A DNA stretch of 64,000 bases from Chaetoceros tenuissimus. Lineage: Eukaryota > Bacillariophyta > Thalassiosirophyceae > Chaetocerotales > Chaetocerotaceae. Below are positions 21,933-31,410 of this stretch, piece by piece. Position 1 is the stretch's first letter, and each line of letters begins with the position of its first letter. The stretch is taken from the NCBI GenBank assembly GCA_021927905.1, contig BLLK01000062.1:1550001-1614000 (forward strand). Direction: 5' to 3'. The position numbers and the translations under genes were made by a program. The notes below the pieces were generated by a model. It had not been told where the DNA came from. It saw nothing but the letters and a program-made list of their open reading frames with translations, and searched no databases.

Positions 21933-23033
21933 TCATAGACCTCTTCCTCCTAGCCAATTTGAGCAGTAAAAGCCCCATGGGACTCTTTCTCGTGCTAGAA
22001 AGTTTTCCATACCATCCTCCCATCTCGTTCGGAATGCATCTTCAATTTTAGTTGCACTGTCATGTATCCAAAATTTATACATTACTAGATCCATGAATTT
22101 GATAGGACGGGGATTTGAGAATACAAACCTCCCCATATCGGCATCTTCAGTCTGTTTACTGTGAGATAAACTCTTCCGATCTTCTGCAGAAAGCACATTA
22201 CCAACATAGTGAGCCAAGTCAGAGGACATGAAATAGAATTGACCTGCACCATAATACACTTGACCTGATCTCGTGGACCAGGAACGGCCACCATACACTC
22301 TTCTATTGTAAGGAGCAGGTGGTAGTTCGTCTTCGATGAAATTCATCAACGAATCTGGCGAAATCAGAGTGTCATCATCGAGCTTAGTGATGTAATCAAT
22401 ATGATATTTTCTCGCAACATCTGCACCAAACTTGAAGTAACTCGGAGATTTTCCATCTTCCATTGATTCTCTGATATTTAAATAAACACAGTCGTCTTCA
22501 TCATTTACTTTTTTCCATGGTTTTACAGTCAAAGGTGCGTCGTCGTCATGGTCGTAAGGACGATCTTTACCCCCCGCAGCAATTATGAAGGCATAAGGCA
22601 CTTGGCAAACAGTATTGTACGGACCGTTTTCTTCTATTTGCCGTATATATTCACTGAGTTTACATATGCGCGGATCTGACACCGTCAAATATGTCTCACG
22701 GATATATGTTCTTCTATTGATATATTTCTCACTTGCGTTTGTGGAAAATATAGATATCAAGAATGTGGTCTTTAAACTTCCAAGTCCTAAAGGGGCTTCT
22801 TTTTCGAAATCCTTGGCATTCTCCTCTATCTGACTAAGATCGCGATCGGAAAGGGGAAATTGTTTAATTTGCAAAGGATTACGCGTCTCATTCGACCATG
22901 ATGTATTGACGATTGCAACGAACACTAGGAATGATAAAGCTAAGCTTAACCCTATCTTTGTCCTTTTTAGCTCACGACATTGAGATGAAGCGCGAACGCC
23001 ATTTCTGAGTGTTATAGGGGTAATTTTCACCAT
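21933..23033 (-). CDS. GT31-type beta-1,3-glycosyltransferase, tandem copy 2 (intronless)
   Basis: Paralogue of its neighbours, 366 residues. The short tail is basic (MVKITPITLRNGVRAS), the anchor is IGLSLALSFLVFVAIVNTSW, and the lumenal domain repeats the family blocks: NRRTYIRETYL, CVYLNIRESMEDGKSPSYFK, YITKLDDDTLISP with the metal-binding DDD, FYFMSSDLAHYVGNVL, EDADMGRFVFSNPRP, and a C-terminal PWGFYCSNW. No introns interrupt the gene, unlike copy 3. The acceptor and the sugar are not predictable from sequence alone. Confidence 0.82.
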   Translation of the reverse strand: MVKITPITLRNGVRASSQCRELKRTKIGLSLALSFLVFVAIVNTSWSNETRNPLQIKQFPLSDRDLSQIEENAKDFEKEAPLGLGSLKTTFLISIFSTNASEKYINRRTYIRETYLTVSDPRICKLSEYIRQIEENGPYNTVCQVPYAFIIAAGGKDRPYDHDDDAPLTVKPWKKVNDEDDCVYLNIRESMEDGKSPSYFKFGADVARKYHIDYITKLDDDTLISPDSLMNFIEDELPPAPYNRRVYGGRSWSTRSGQVYYGAGQFYFMSSDLAHYVGNVLSAEDRKSLSHSKQTEDADMGRFVFSNPRPIKFMDLVMYKFWIHDSATKIEDAFRTRWEDGMENFLARERVPWGFYCSNWLGGRGL

Positions 23034-23388
23034 GATTTCTTCTATTGAGCTATCTGTTGTAGATCACTCAATACCAAAACTCTTGAGCAGTAGCAATTGA
23101 ATTGTTTATGCTGATAGACCCCCGGTTAAATTTGTGACTTCTTATACTTTCCAAACCCTAATTGAAAGTCATCCCGAGGATGACCAAGTTGTCCCGAGGA
23201 TGACCGCTTTTTATTTATAAATTTCAAGATAAAATTGGAGATTTTCAACTTCTTCTCTATTTACGAAATACCATGATGCATGTGATATTTAAGATACAGT
23301 AATCTACTCTTTTCAGTGAATAACTTGGCATGCGGAGGTATCCTTTGGACACATATAAATAGCCTAAGAATTATAATAGATTAATTTT
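23034..23388. promoter_or_regulatory. Upstream region of GT31 copy 2 with inverted and direct repeat
   Basis: The 355-bp spacer contains GTCATCCCGAGGATGAC (23168-23184), an inverted repeat with 7-bp arms, and a second copy of TCCCGAGGATGACC at 23192-23205, 20 bp after the first (23172-23185). This element is about 139 bp upstream of the copy 2 start. A related single copy precedes copy 1. Confidence 0.5.
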
Positions 23389-24603
23389 TTAAAAACCTTC
23401 TCTCTTTACAACACGATCACATTGCTGATACCATGGAATACACTCCAAACTCACGTATTCTTTATGCGTTGCAAATTTGAAGCGAAATTTTGCTTCGGTT
23501 TTATGAGGGTGAGACCAAATTTTTCTCTGCCATAAATTCAGGAACTATGAATAAAATCAGCGACGATTAGGATTGAGAACTGGAAAAGTAAATGGAAGAT
23601 TTCAAGAAGAAAAACTTACCTTGACTGGACGTGGATGACTATGCACAAAAGTACCCATATCCAAATCCTCAATGAAGACACTTTGTTGTCTTCTTTCATG
23701 AGCCGTTAATTCATTTCCAACATAATCAGCTAGATCTGTCGACATGAAGTAAAATTCTCCACCACTATAAATGACTTCTTTACGCCATGAAATTCTCGCT
23801 GCTCCACCAAATATTCTTCTATTATATGGTGCAGGAGGCAAATCTTCATTGATCCAATCTTGAATTAAGTCTTTGTTGTGTACTGTATCATCATCTGTTT
23901 TGGCTATGTAATCAATATTATATTTTTTTGCAATGTCGACTACAGCCTTGAAAAAGGTTGCGGTTTTCCCATGCTCCATATTTTCTATTTGACAATCAGC
24001 GATTAGTAATGTAGATCGAAAGTACAAACGATGATTTCAGAAGAAAAACTTACCCCTGATATTTAAATAAATACAGTCATCTTCACTGTTGCCAAAGCGG
24101 TCAGTAGCCAATGTCAATGGCTCGTCATCATCATGATCGGTTGGTCTATTTCTATCTCCACCAGCTATTATGAAAGAATAAACAATTTGACAGTTTCTTT
24201 GACTCTCTGGGAGATTTGCTTCTGATATGAATTCACTGAGTTTGCATATGTGATCATCGAGCTTTTGGTTCAAGTATGTATCTCTGATATAAGTCCGCCT
24301 TCTATCATATTTCCACAATCCTGATACTGAAAAGATGCCTAGGAAAAGAGTTGCCTTCTTCGGAGCTTTGAACAAATGTCTAGATGCATGATGGATACTG
24401 GTTTCTCCTAGAACCATTTTGTTTAAGTTTTCTTCCCTCAAGTTTCCATCGCCTGTACCTTGCTTCATCAATACCAATATCGACATGAGTACTATAGTAG
24501 CCATATATATCATTCCGACTGATGAAGAGACCTTTCGATCAATGTATTTCTTCCATTCTTTGCGTTGCTTCTGGTTAGGAATCAAATTCGTTTTTTCCAT
24601 CAT
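23389..24603 (-). CDS. GT31-type beta-1,3-glycosyltransferase, tandem copy 3 (3 exons)
   Basis: Third paralogue, 356 residues from exons 24054-24603, 23620-23984 and 23389-23544 (introns 69 and 75 nt, phases 1 and 0). The chosen Met (MMEKTNLIPN) gives a short basic tail before the anchor MIYMATIVLMSILVLM; an in-frame Met at 24699 is possible. Catalytic landmarks match the other copies: RRRTYIRDTYL, YIAKTDDDTVHN, FYFMSTDLADYVGNEL, EDLDMGTFVHSHPRP. The third exon (FLNLWQRKIWSHPHKTEAKF to the stop at 23389) was found by alignment with the paralogues' C-termini: it supplies the W-x-x-x-x-K-x-W-x-H region and IPWYQQCDR. Without it the protein would end at VSFSS in the intron. The gene is intact, not a pseudogene. 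Confidence 0.8.
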
Positions 24604-24899
24604 TTTCAAGCACAGTAAATAAATACAGCGTAGAGCGTATATGATTGTAATGTATTTTATTGAAGATTGCACATGATACATGATGGATAGAAAGTACAAT
24701 GTCCATAGAATCGTGACCGGAGAAATTCGATTTTATTCACGCACGGTCATATTTTAAAGGAATCTTATTAAGACAAATTTCGTGAGATATTGGACATTGG
24801 AGGTATGACTTAGGACGATCGACGTGATACAATGACAAAGCACCAACAATTATGGTACCAAGCGTATTTCATTATTACTTATTTACCTACTGGTCTAAA

Positions 24900-26324
24900 T
24901 TACTTAGAGGTACTTCCTAAGCCAATCTCTACAACTTTTTTGAAAACATCTAGCACAAATGTTTCTGCATCTTCATCCAATACATCCCTCATTTCCGCCA
25001 AAAGTGTCTTTGTCATTCGTTCTGCTTCTGGTTTCTTGATGTGATTCATCACAAAATCAATAAGAGTTGCCTCTTCTTCCCCAAGATATTCCATGATTTG
25101 CTCCTTGACATACTTTCGAATATCAGGGAATGTATTCTCTTTGACGAGTGGAAAGTGACTCGACTCCAAAATCTTTTCTTTTGAAAATGATGAAGCTTCC
25201 CTGAGGTAAGCCTCTGCATCCGCAGCTTCATTTTCAGCACGTATTTCTGCCAATGATTTTTCTCCAATATCAACCTTTTCTTTTCTTCCATTTTCATCTT
25301 CCACTCTTGCCTTTTTATTGGCAGGAGTGTCACTGATTCCGTCTGCTGGGCGCTTTGGAGCTGGTACAGAATTTGGGGGTAATGGAGGTGGCAAGCCAGA
25401 TGGTAATGGTGGCGGAGGTAAAGATCCAGGTGGTGGAAGGGATCCAGGTGGCGGAGGTAGAGGAACACCACCTAGTGGTAAAGGTGGCTGCATAGAAGGC
25501 GGTGGTGGAGGCAAAGATGCTGCTTGTTGCTGTGCTTTTCTCATTGCTCTCAATCTCTCTTTTGCTTCACTTTTCATCTCTTCAAGCTTTTTGTTTACAT
25601 ATTCGGCTCTCTTTTTACGATATCCACCTTGGGTTGCTTCTAACTTCTTTCTAAATTCAGCTACCGCCTCAAGCACCTCTGGAGCATTTAATGGATCAAC
25701 TTCTTCATCATAGGCACCTCCCGCAGCAGCAGCAGCTTTTGCTTTGTCTAATTTATTTCCTTCTTCCATTTGCTGCATTGGATATCCATTATCTGCAACA
25801 TCTTCTGCTTTAATTAATCCTTTATCCAGTTGATCTTGTGTATGTTCAATTGATCTATATACTTCTACAAGTTTGGTAATGAAATTTTCATCAGCGACTT
25901 TTGCAGTTCTACCAACCTCATCATTTCTTCTTTCTTTGTAAATCGTATCCCATATAGATTCCAACATTCTTCTATCTACATCTGATCTTTCTGGATAAAG
26001 CGGTGGTAAGGATCCATCTTCATACCACAAAAATGATTTCATAGTACTATTAAGTTGTTCCCTAGCCTTTTCCCAGTTGCGCATGAATGTCATGGCTTGA
26101 CTTGAGTGGTTCAGCTTCACAATAGCTGCTACTTCTAGATTTTCATCATCTTTCGATGGCTCTTCTGTTGCAGCTCTCTTGATTGGACATGTATAGGAAA
26201 TATGCTTGGTAAGTCCAGTGGTGTAGAGTAAATCTCGAAGATTTTTAGGGTGGCGAAGGAAGGGAGGGATGTGGGTCAAAAGAATGTGGGTTGCAGTTGG
26301 AATCGGCGTTGCATTAGACGTCAT
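24900..26324 (-). CDS. PWI-domain splicing factor, RBM25/Snu71-like
   Basis: Single-exon, 474-residue nuclear protein. Residues about 8-90 (ATHILLTHIPPFLRHPKNL to AIVKLNHSSQAMTFMRNW) look like a divergent RRM, with a strand near each end and a conserved hydrophobic spacing. A coiled-coil, charged middle (about 130-265) leads to a Pro-rich block with repeated PPPPPG segments (about 270-320), which would bind WW or GYF domains. The C-terminus (about 395-470) is a PWI domain in form: FPDIRKYVKEQIMEYLGEEE, then LIDFVMNHIKKP and AETFVLDVFKKVVEIGL. The expected Pro-Trp-Ile is not seen as such (FPLVKENTFPDIRKYV), so the call relies on the RBM25-like second half. Role in 5' splice-site selection with U1 snRNP is inferred. 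It shares an upstream region with the NOC4 gene. Confidence 0.75.
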   Translation of the reverse strand: MTSNATPIPTATHILLTHIPPFLRHPKNLRDLLYTTGLTKHISYTCPIKRAATEEPSKDDENLEVAAIVKLNHSSQAMTFMRNWEKAREQLNSTMKSFLWYEDGSLPPLYPERSDVDRRMLESIWDTIYKERRNDEVGRTAKVADENFITKLVEVYRSIEHTQDQLDKGLIKAEDVADNGYPMQQMEEGNKLDKAKAAAAAGGAYDEEVDPLNAPEVLEAVAEFRKKLEATQGGYRKKRAEYVNKKLEEMKSEAKERLRAMRKAQQQAASLPPPPPSMQPPLPLGGVPLPPPPGSLPPPGSLPPPPLPSGLPPPLPPNSVPAPKRPADGISDTPANKKARVEDENGRKEKVDIGEKSLAEIRAENEAADAEAYLREASSFSKEKILESSHFPLVKENTFPDIRKYVKEQIMEYLGEEEATLIDFVMNHIKKPEAERMTKTLLAEMRDVLDEDAETFVLDVFKKVVEIGLGSTSK

Positions 26325-26706
26325 TGGATTTTTCTTTCAGCGCTTCTCTTGATTCTACTCTACACCGCTCTTAAAATGCTCAAGTTACTGTGATAGTTAG
26401 ACGAATGTAAGGTTTATCTTGAATAGATGATATCGTAGCTCTATTGAGATTGAATAGAGAGTTAAAAAGAGATAGATAGTAGGTAAGGTACGAGGAGAGT
26501 CAAAAAGAAGGAACAAAAATGGACAGACTTCCAAAACGGCAACATGAATAGCTACTTAATTGAACGTCTTCAGGACCATTCATTTTTAGGCACTGCATCT
26601 TCATCTCATTTTCTCAATCACTTTTCTATTTTGATCTAATTACAGCAACAGACAAAATCTTGTGGCAACTCTAATAAAATACAGTAAAGCATAGAATATA
26701 TCAAGT
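26325..26706. promoter_or_regulatory. Divergent spacer between the PWI-factor gene and NOC4
   Basis: 382 bp, AT-rich, carrying both promoters. A purine-rich run (about 26455-26520) precedes a more balanced stretch. No ORF or repeat of note. Confidence 0.4.
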
Positions 26707-28368
26707 ATGTCATCTTCGAGCAACGCAGCAGAAACTGCGAAAAACATAAAAGAGTTGCTGAAGCCATCTCCTATCGAGCCAACAGATGCACAGAGATTGG
26801 ATAAACTTCGCCGTATTTTTTCCACACTCATTGCTTCTGGACAATTGAGTCTAGGCGAGAAAAAGTCAACCGAAGCAGCTCAGAAATGGAATACTTGGCT
26901 TAAAAAGCAGCATGGAGTATATGTCAAGCAATTGTGTCAAGTCGTACAGATGGGGCGTAAGAGTGCTTTACGAACTTTTATGGGAGTGATTGCTTCTTCC
27001 CCTCTCAAGGATGGGAGCGTGGAACGCATCAATAATATTCTTATGAATAGCATGTTAAATGCGCTCATGGATTCCTATGGCGATGAAGGAGATGGAGTAG
27101 CTCCAGAATATATGTTGGAATTACTTCAAATGGAATTTTGCAGATACAGAGATGTTCAATATTACATTCTACTTGGTTTGAAAGAGTTATCCAAATCTTT
27201 GGGAGATGATGAAATGGATGGTGTAAAGGCAGAAAACCTTTTGAGAATTTTAATGAAAATATACATTGCATATGATAAAGAGGATTTGGAGCCTGCAGAT
27301 GTGAAAATGACAGGGGACGTCCGCACTTGTTCCAATTACATTTTTATTCCGCCAGTCATGGATTCTAATGACGAAGATGACGAAGAAGATAAAGAACAAG
27401 AAAATTTTAGCAGCGATGAAGAATCAGAAGATGACTCAGATACGGAGGAACAGGAAGCTCCAAGAAAGAAACGGAAAATGGATACACCAAAGAAGAAGAA
27501 GAAGGTCAAGGAGTTATCATGGCAATCACTAAAGCAGCATCGAAATGCTTTACAAAGCTGTACTCTTTCGATATTGAAGACTTCATCGATCCCAAATAGA
27601 ACTATGAAAAGAATTCTTCAGCATTTGCCAGCAAATATTTTACCAAATGTCTCAAGTCCTCTGAGATTTGCTGACTTCTGTACTAGAGCCTATGACTTGG
27701 GGGGTGTAACTTCATTACTTGCACTACACTCTCTGTTTGTGCTCATGACCCAACATGGCCTTGAATACCCAAAATTTTATGAATCACTTTACAATCTCAT
27801 TGAAAGCAAAGTTTTCTATGCAAAATATAGGACAAGATTTTTCAAGCTTCTAGTCAAGTGTTTGACTGGAAGTCAAATGTTACCTGCTTATCTCGTAGCT
27901 GCTTTCTGCAAGAAGCTATGTCGATGTGCAATTAATGCACCTCCATCTGGTGCTTTGTTTGTAATTGCATTAGTCAGCAACTTACTTCGTAAGCATAGTG
28001 AATGTGCGTGTCTTATCCATAGAGAAGTTGATAGCCTAGAAGATGTGTACGATACCGACGAAAAGGATCCTGCAAAGTGTAGAGCAATCGAGTCATGTCT
28101 GTGGGAATTGCATGCCCTAGAGAAGCACTATCATCCTGCTGTTTCAAGCATGGCAAAGGGCTGCGGTATGGAAGATTCAAAGACATTACTTCATGACCTT
28201 GATCAATTCTTGGTTCATACCTACAAGAGTCTTTTTGATGCAGAGAGACAGAGAGGAAATAATAAGCGTAAACAAAAAGTTCCACTGACATTCCAAAAGC
28301 CAAGCGGATTGTTTGCAAATGATGACGCATTCGGTCTTTTTTCATTCCCAATTAGTGATCAAGAGTAA
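26707..28368 (+). CDS. NOC4: Nucleolar complex protein 4 (NOC4/NOC4L, CBF/Mak21 family)
   Basis: Single-exon, 553-residue ribosome-biogenesis protein that in other eukaryotes pairs with NOP14 to export and mature the 40S pre-ribosome in the nucleolus. The N-terminal half is helical repeats. An acidic tract (DEDDEEDKEQENFSSDEESE, about 220-250) is followed by a basic one (PRKKRKMDTPKKKKKVKE), a likely nuclear signal. The CBF/Mak21 domain occupies about 350-500: FFKLLVKCLTGSQMLPAYLV, AAFCKKLCRCAINAPPSGAL, FVIALVSNLLRKHSECACLI, and then ESCLWELHALEKHYHPAV, the leucine/histidine-rich block typical of NOC4 and NOC1. The start codon follows a short AT-rich leader. The 3' end is convergent with the small secreted-protein gene. 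Confidence 0.85.
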   Translation: MSSSSNAAETAKNIKELLKPSPIEPTDAQRLDKLRRIFSTLIASGQLSLGEKKSTEAAQKWNTWLKKQHGVYVKQLCQVVQMGRKSALRTFMGVIASSPLKDGSVERINNILMNSMLNALMDSYGDEGDGVAPEYMLELLQMEFCRYRDVQYYILLGLKELSKSLGDDEMDGVKAENLLRILMKIYIAYDKEDLEPADVKMTGDVRTCSNYIFIPPVMDSNDEDDEEDKEQENFSSDEESEDDSDTEEQEAPRKKRKMDTPKKKKKVKELSWQSLKQHRNALQSCTLSILKTSSIPNRTMKRILQHLPANILPNVSSPLRFADFCTRAYDLGGVTSLLALHSLFVLMTQHGLEYPKFYESLYNLIESKVFYAKYRTRFFKLLVKCLTGSQMLPAYLVAAFCKKLCRCAINAPPSGALFVIALVSNLLRKHSECACLIHREVDSLEDVYDTDEKDPAKCRAIESCLWELHALEKHYHPAVSSMAKGCGMEDSKTLLHDLDQFLVHTYKSLFDAERQRGNNKRKQKVPLTFQKPSGLFANDDAFGLFSFPISDQE

Positions 28369-28540
28369 TTTAAAGCATTTCTTAATTATGTTGTTTACTT
28401 ATTTTTGGCGTTGAAACTTTAACTATGTACACAGAGTAGTCACATTCTCAAGGAAGGTATGGACAAAGCGGACAATAGTCCAAGTCATAGAGTGGGTGAG
28501 GAGCTAGAAATAGGTTAGTTTTCATGATATACAAGAAAGT

Positions 28541-29014
28541 TCAATAACCATGGTTAAAGTAGATAGAACTGTGAAGACGGTCGATCAAGTCTCCAGCTGC
28601 CTTACCTTCCTTGACATCCTTTTTAGATTTGAACTTTGTATTTCTGGCTTGATTGATGACATGATTATGAGAACTCTTGAAATGATCATATCTTCTACGA
28701 GGAAGGTTCATGACATTTGAGTCTGATCTATCATTATCTTGGTCAAGGAAGGAATGTTGATGGGGATGATGAACAGAACTTGTCTCACGAACCTTGTTGG
28801 AAGAGCTTTGCGAGGAAAAAGTATCAGAACTTTCAGACTCACGGTCTGAAGCATCACTTACAGCAGTGTGTGCTACAATGTTAGAACTATCGAGATGATG
28901 TCCAAACCAATTTCTTCTTGAACGTGAGTTGAAGTTTATGTTAAATTCATTGCAATGGTGTGCAGTGGACAGAGCTACCAACGTAGATAGAAGTAAAAGA
29001 GGCACCAAATTCAT
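28541..29014 (-). CDS. Small secreted protein of unknown function
   Basis: I place the start at 29014 (MNLVPLLLLSTLVALSTAHH) because this gives a textbook signal peptide cleaved after STA; the open frame continues 97 codons further upstream, but that part lacks typical coding character. The mature protein is about 140 residues, Ser-, Asn- and His-rich and low in complexity (SESSDTFSSQSSSNKVRE, HHPHQHSFLDQDNDRSDSN), with a basic segment LPRRRYDHFK and a basic tail (KFKSKKDVKEGKAAGDL). It has one Cys after cleavage. No domain is recognised. A cell-wall or frustule-associated role would be a guess. Confidence 0.6.
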   Translation of the reverse strand: MNLVPLLLLSTLVALSTAHHCNEFNINFNSRSRRNWFGHHLDSSNIVAHTAVSDASDRESESSDTFSSQSSSNKVRETSSVHHPHQHSFLDQDNDRSDSNVMNLPRRRYDHFKSSHNHVINQARNTKFKSKKDVKEGKAAGDLIDRLHSSIYFNHGY

Positions 29015-29572
29015 TTTTGAGGTACTGAACTTTTGGAAACAATAAAAACAGCTTTGCGAATCAATTCTTTTTTCGTATAACTTCAGGCAAAGAGCAAGTG
29101 TCAGAGAGTGCGCAACAGTCAATAGCAATATATCTCCAGTGAAAAAGGTGATGATAAAACCCACAGTCCAAAAGAAGCAGGCGTTCAGGGTGGTACCTCT
29201 TCCCATTGTTTTTCCAAATTCTGACAACATGTGAGAACGGTTGTCAATTATGGCGCGTGCAGTTGAGAACTCAACAACACTGACAGGACCTCTATGTACC
29301 CTCATCTTTCTCCACCAACGGACTCACTCACTCATCAGTCAGTCATAACAAAATCTGAAGAATCATCATCTCATCATACCTATTCATATCACTCAGTAGT
29401 AGTAATAGGTGAAGGTATTCATCACCAAACGGTGCAAGTTTTTCTTCTCATCTTTCTCTCGACATCTCGCGACTCACTCACCCAGTAGCAGTAAGGTGAA
29501 GGTATTCATATCATCAAACGGTGCAAGTTTTTCTACAGTGCTTCTATTCAAAATATAGGAAATATAGGCATC
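29015..29572. promoter_or_regulatory. Divergent spacer with a long imperfect direct repeat upstream of the GLDH-like gene
   Basis: The stretch holds the upstream regions of the secreted-protein gene and the galactonolactone dehydrogenase gene. Two copies of a repeat lie at about 29385-29444 and 29470-29533: each has CTCA(CT)CAGTAG, then GGTGAAGGTATTCAT, then CAAACGGTGCAAGTTTTTC. The second copy ends 40 bp before the ATG at 29573. CTCACTCA strings also cluster at 29322-29340. Confidence 0.55.
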
Positions 29573-31288
29573 ATGTTTCTACGATCGGCATTACGCAATT
29601 GGAGACCAAAGGTTCACAGGAACTTTGCTCAATTCGATTCCTTCTCGACTTTTTCTTCTCGCAATTCCAATGTTTCTCGTGACATGAGTGCACTTGTTTT
29701 CTCATCCTTGGCTGTAGCTACAGCAATGAACCAATATTTCAACGTGGAGCCGGTGCGTCTCGAGGCGGTTGCTGCCCAGACAGAAGATGATGAAGAAGAA
29801 ACTACCACAGTTATCAACTGGAGTGGAACACATCAAATTGAAGTACCTAACAAATCTTATTTTGAAGCAGAAACTGTTGAGGAACTCGAAGCTATTATTT
29901 CAAAATGCCATAAAATGGGACAATCTGTGAGACCAGTCGGATCGGCTTTATCTCCAAATGCTATTTCTTTTAATGAGGAAGGAATGGTAAGCCTTGCAAA
30001 TTTAGACCGCATCATCAAGGTGGACAAAGAGAATATGACAATTACCGTTGAAGCGGGCGCTAGAGTCAGTCATGTTATTGACGCTCTTCGTGAACACGGA
30101 TTGACATTGCCAAATCTTGCATCCATTGCAGAACAGCAGATTGGGGGGTTTGTGCAGATAGGAGCCCACGGAACTGGCGCGGATATTTCACCGGTCGATG
30201 ACTTTGTAACGTCTATGAAATTGGTGACTCCTGCTCATGGTGTAGTGGAATTGAACCCTGACAAAGACGGCGAAATGTTTCATCTCGCAAAGGTTGGTCT
30301 TGGGCTACTAGGTGTTGTCAGTGAAGTGACTATGAAAGTAGTCCCTGCTCACAATCTTATGGAACATACATATGTTTTGACAAGATCAGAAGCCAAGGCT
30401 CAATTGAATGATTTGCTGAAGAAACATAAGCACATAAGATACATGTGGATCCCATATACTGACGCAGTAGTTGTCGTGACTAATGACGAAGAAGATGAAC
30501 ATAGTGCTTCGCTTGTAGAAAAGTCAAAACAAGCAAAAGCTGGACAAGATTCTTTCAAGCCACTACGTGAATTACTCAAAGAACTATCAAAAGATTCTAA
30601 GGAACCATTCACCGAAGAGAATTTGGAAGGAAAAGGATTTGGTGAACTTCGTGATGCGCTTCTTGCTTTCAATCCAATGAATGGTCATCACGTCGAGACT
30701 GTAAATAAAGCAGAAGCTGAATTTTGGAAACAAAGCGAAGGTTATCAAGTTCGTCCCAGCGACGAATTGCTGCAATTTGATTGTGGGGGTCAGCAATGGG
30801 TGTTTGAAGTGTGCTTCCCTACTGGGACATATGAATCTAATGCTGGTAATGATATGGATTTCATGGAAAAGTTGCTAAATAAGATCGAATCTGAGAAAAT
30901 TCCAGCACATGCTCCAATAGAGCAGCGATGGAGTGCAAATTCCAAGTCACTAATGTCTCCTGCAAATGGTCCCGATGGTACGTTGCATTGCTGGGTAGGA
31001 ATCATATTTTACTTGCCATCCGATGACGAAAAAGAAAGAGAAGAGATTACTTCTAGATTTAAAGGTCAATATTGTGATCTCGCAAGAAGCGTGGGAGCGG
31101 AATTTTCCGCAGTCAGTCACTGGGGTAAACTTGAAATGCCAACAAGCGGTCAAAACTTTCTAGAACTTCGTCAACTTATGAACAGTCGCTACCCATTAGA
31201 TAAATTGAATGCTGCAAGAAAATTTTATGACCCGAAGAACATCTTGGGCAACGACTTGCTGAATACAATTCTTGGCGAGCCAAAATAA
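29573..31288 (+). CDS. L-galactono-1,4-lactone dehydrogenase-like flavoenzyme (mitochondrial, ascorbate synthesis)
   Basis: Single-exon, 571-residue enzyme. Plant L-galactonolactone dehydrogenase oxidises L-galactono-1,4-lactone to ascorbate, passing electrons to cytochrome c at the inner mitochondrial membrane. Residues 1-35 are rich in Arg and Ser without acids (MFLRSALRNWRPKVHR), a mitochondrial presequence, followed by a hydrophobic stretch (MSALVFSSLAVATAMN) like the plant anchor. The FAD-binding PCMH domain starts at INWSGTHQIEVPNKSYF. PVGSALSPN (121-129) has Leu where aldonolactone oxidases carry the flavin-linked His, so FAD should be non-covalent as in the plant enzyme. EQQIGGFVQIGAHGTGA and VGLGLLGVVSEVTMKVV complete the flavin site; RYMWIPYTDAVVVVTND is typical of GLDH. 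The C-terminus (FYDPKNILGNDLL) matches the family. An acidic, charged insertion lies at about 300-365. Confidence 0.85.
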   Translation: MFLRSALRNWRPKVHRNFAQFDSFSTFSSRNSNVSRDMSALVFSSLAVATAMNQYFNVEPVRLEAVAAQTEDDEEETTTVINWSGTHQIEVPNKSYFEAETVEELEAIISKCHKMGQSVRPVGSALSPNAISFNEEGMVSLANLDRIIKVDKENMTITVEAGARVSHVIDALREHGLTLPNLASIAEQQIGGFVQIGAHGTGADISPVDDFVTSMKLVTPAHGVVELNPDKDGEMFHLAKVGLGLLGVVSEVTMKVVPAHNLMEHTYVLTRSEAKAQLNDLLKKHKHIRYMWIPYTDAVVVVTNDEEDEHSASLVEKSKQAKAGQDSFKPLRELLKELSKDSKEPFTEENLEGKGFGELRDALLAFNPMNGHHVETVNKAEAEFWKQSEGYQVRPSDELLQFDCGGQQWVFEVCFPTGTYESNAGNDMDFMEKLLNKIESEKIPAHAPIEQRWSANSKSLMSPANGPDGTLHCWVGIIFYLPSDDEKEREEITSRFKGQYCDLARSVGAEFSAVSHWGKLEMPTSGQNFLELRQLMNSRYPLDKLNAARKFYDPKNILGNDLLNTILGEPK

Positions 31289-31410
31289 TTTCAAAGGTAC
31301 TATTTTAGTTTAACATGATAGAATAGATTCAAAGAAAAGATCTAAAGGGTACAACCCGAAATTTTGCATTACATTTATGATACCTAATACCCCATCGAAG
31401 CAACATATAC

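Noticed and set aside
23389-24603. GT31 copy 3 as a broken pseudogene
   Set aside because: Two canonical introns restore one full-length frame, including the C-terminal part found at 23389-23544.
25318-25713. Gly-rich 131-codon + strand ORF
   Set aside because: Antisense of the proline-rich PPPPPG region of the PWI factor.
29015-29305. 97-codon upstream extension of the small secreted protein
   Set aside because: It would bury the clear signal peptide starting at 29014 in the middle of the protein, and overlaps the putative shared promoter.
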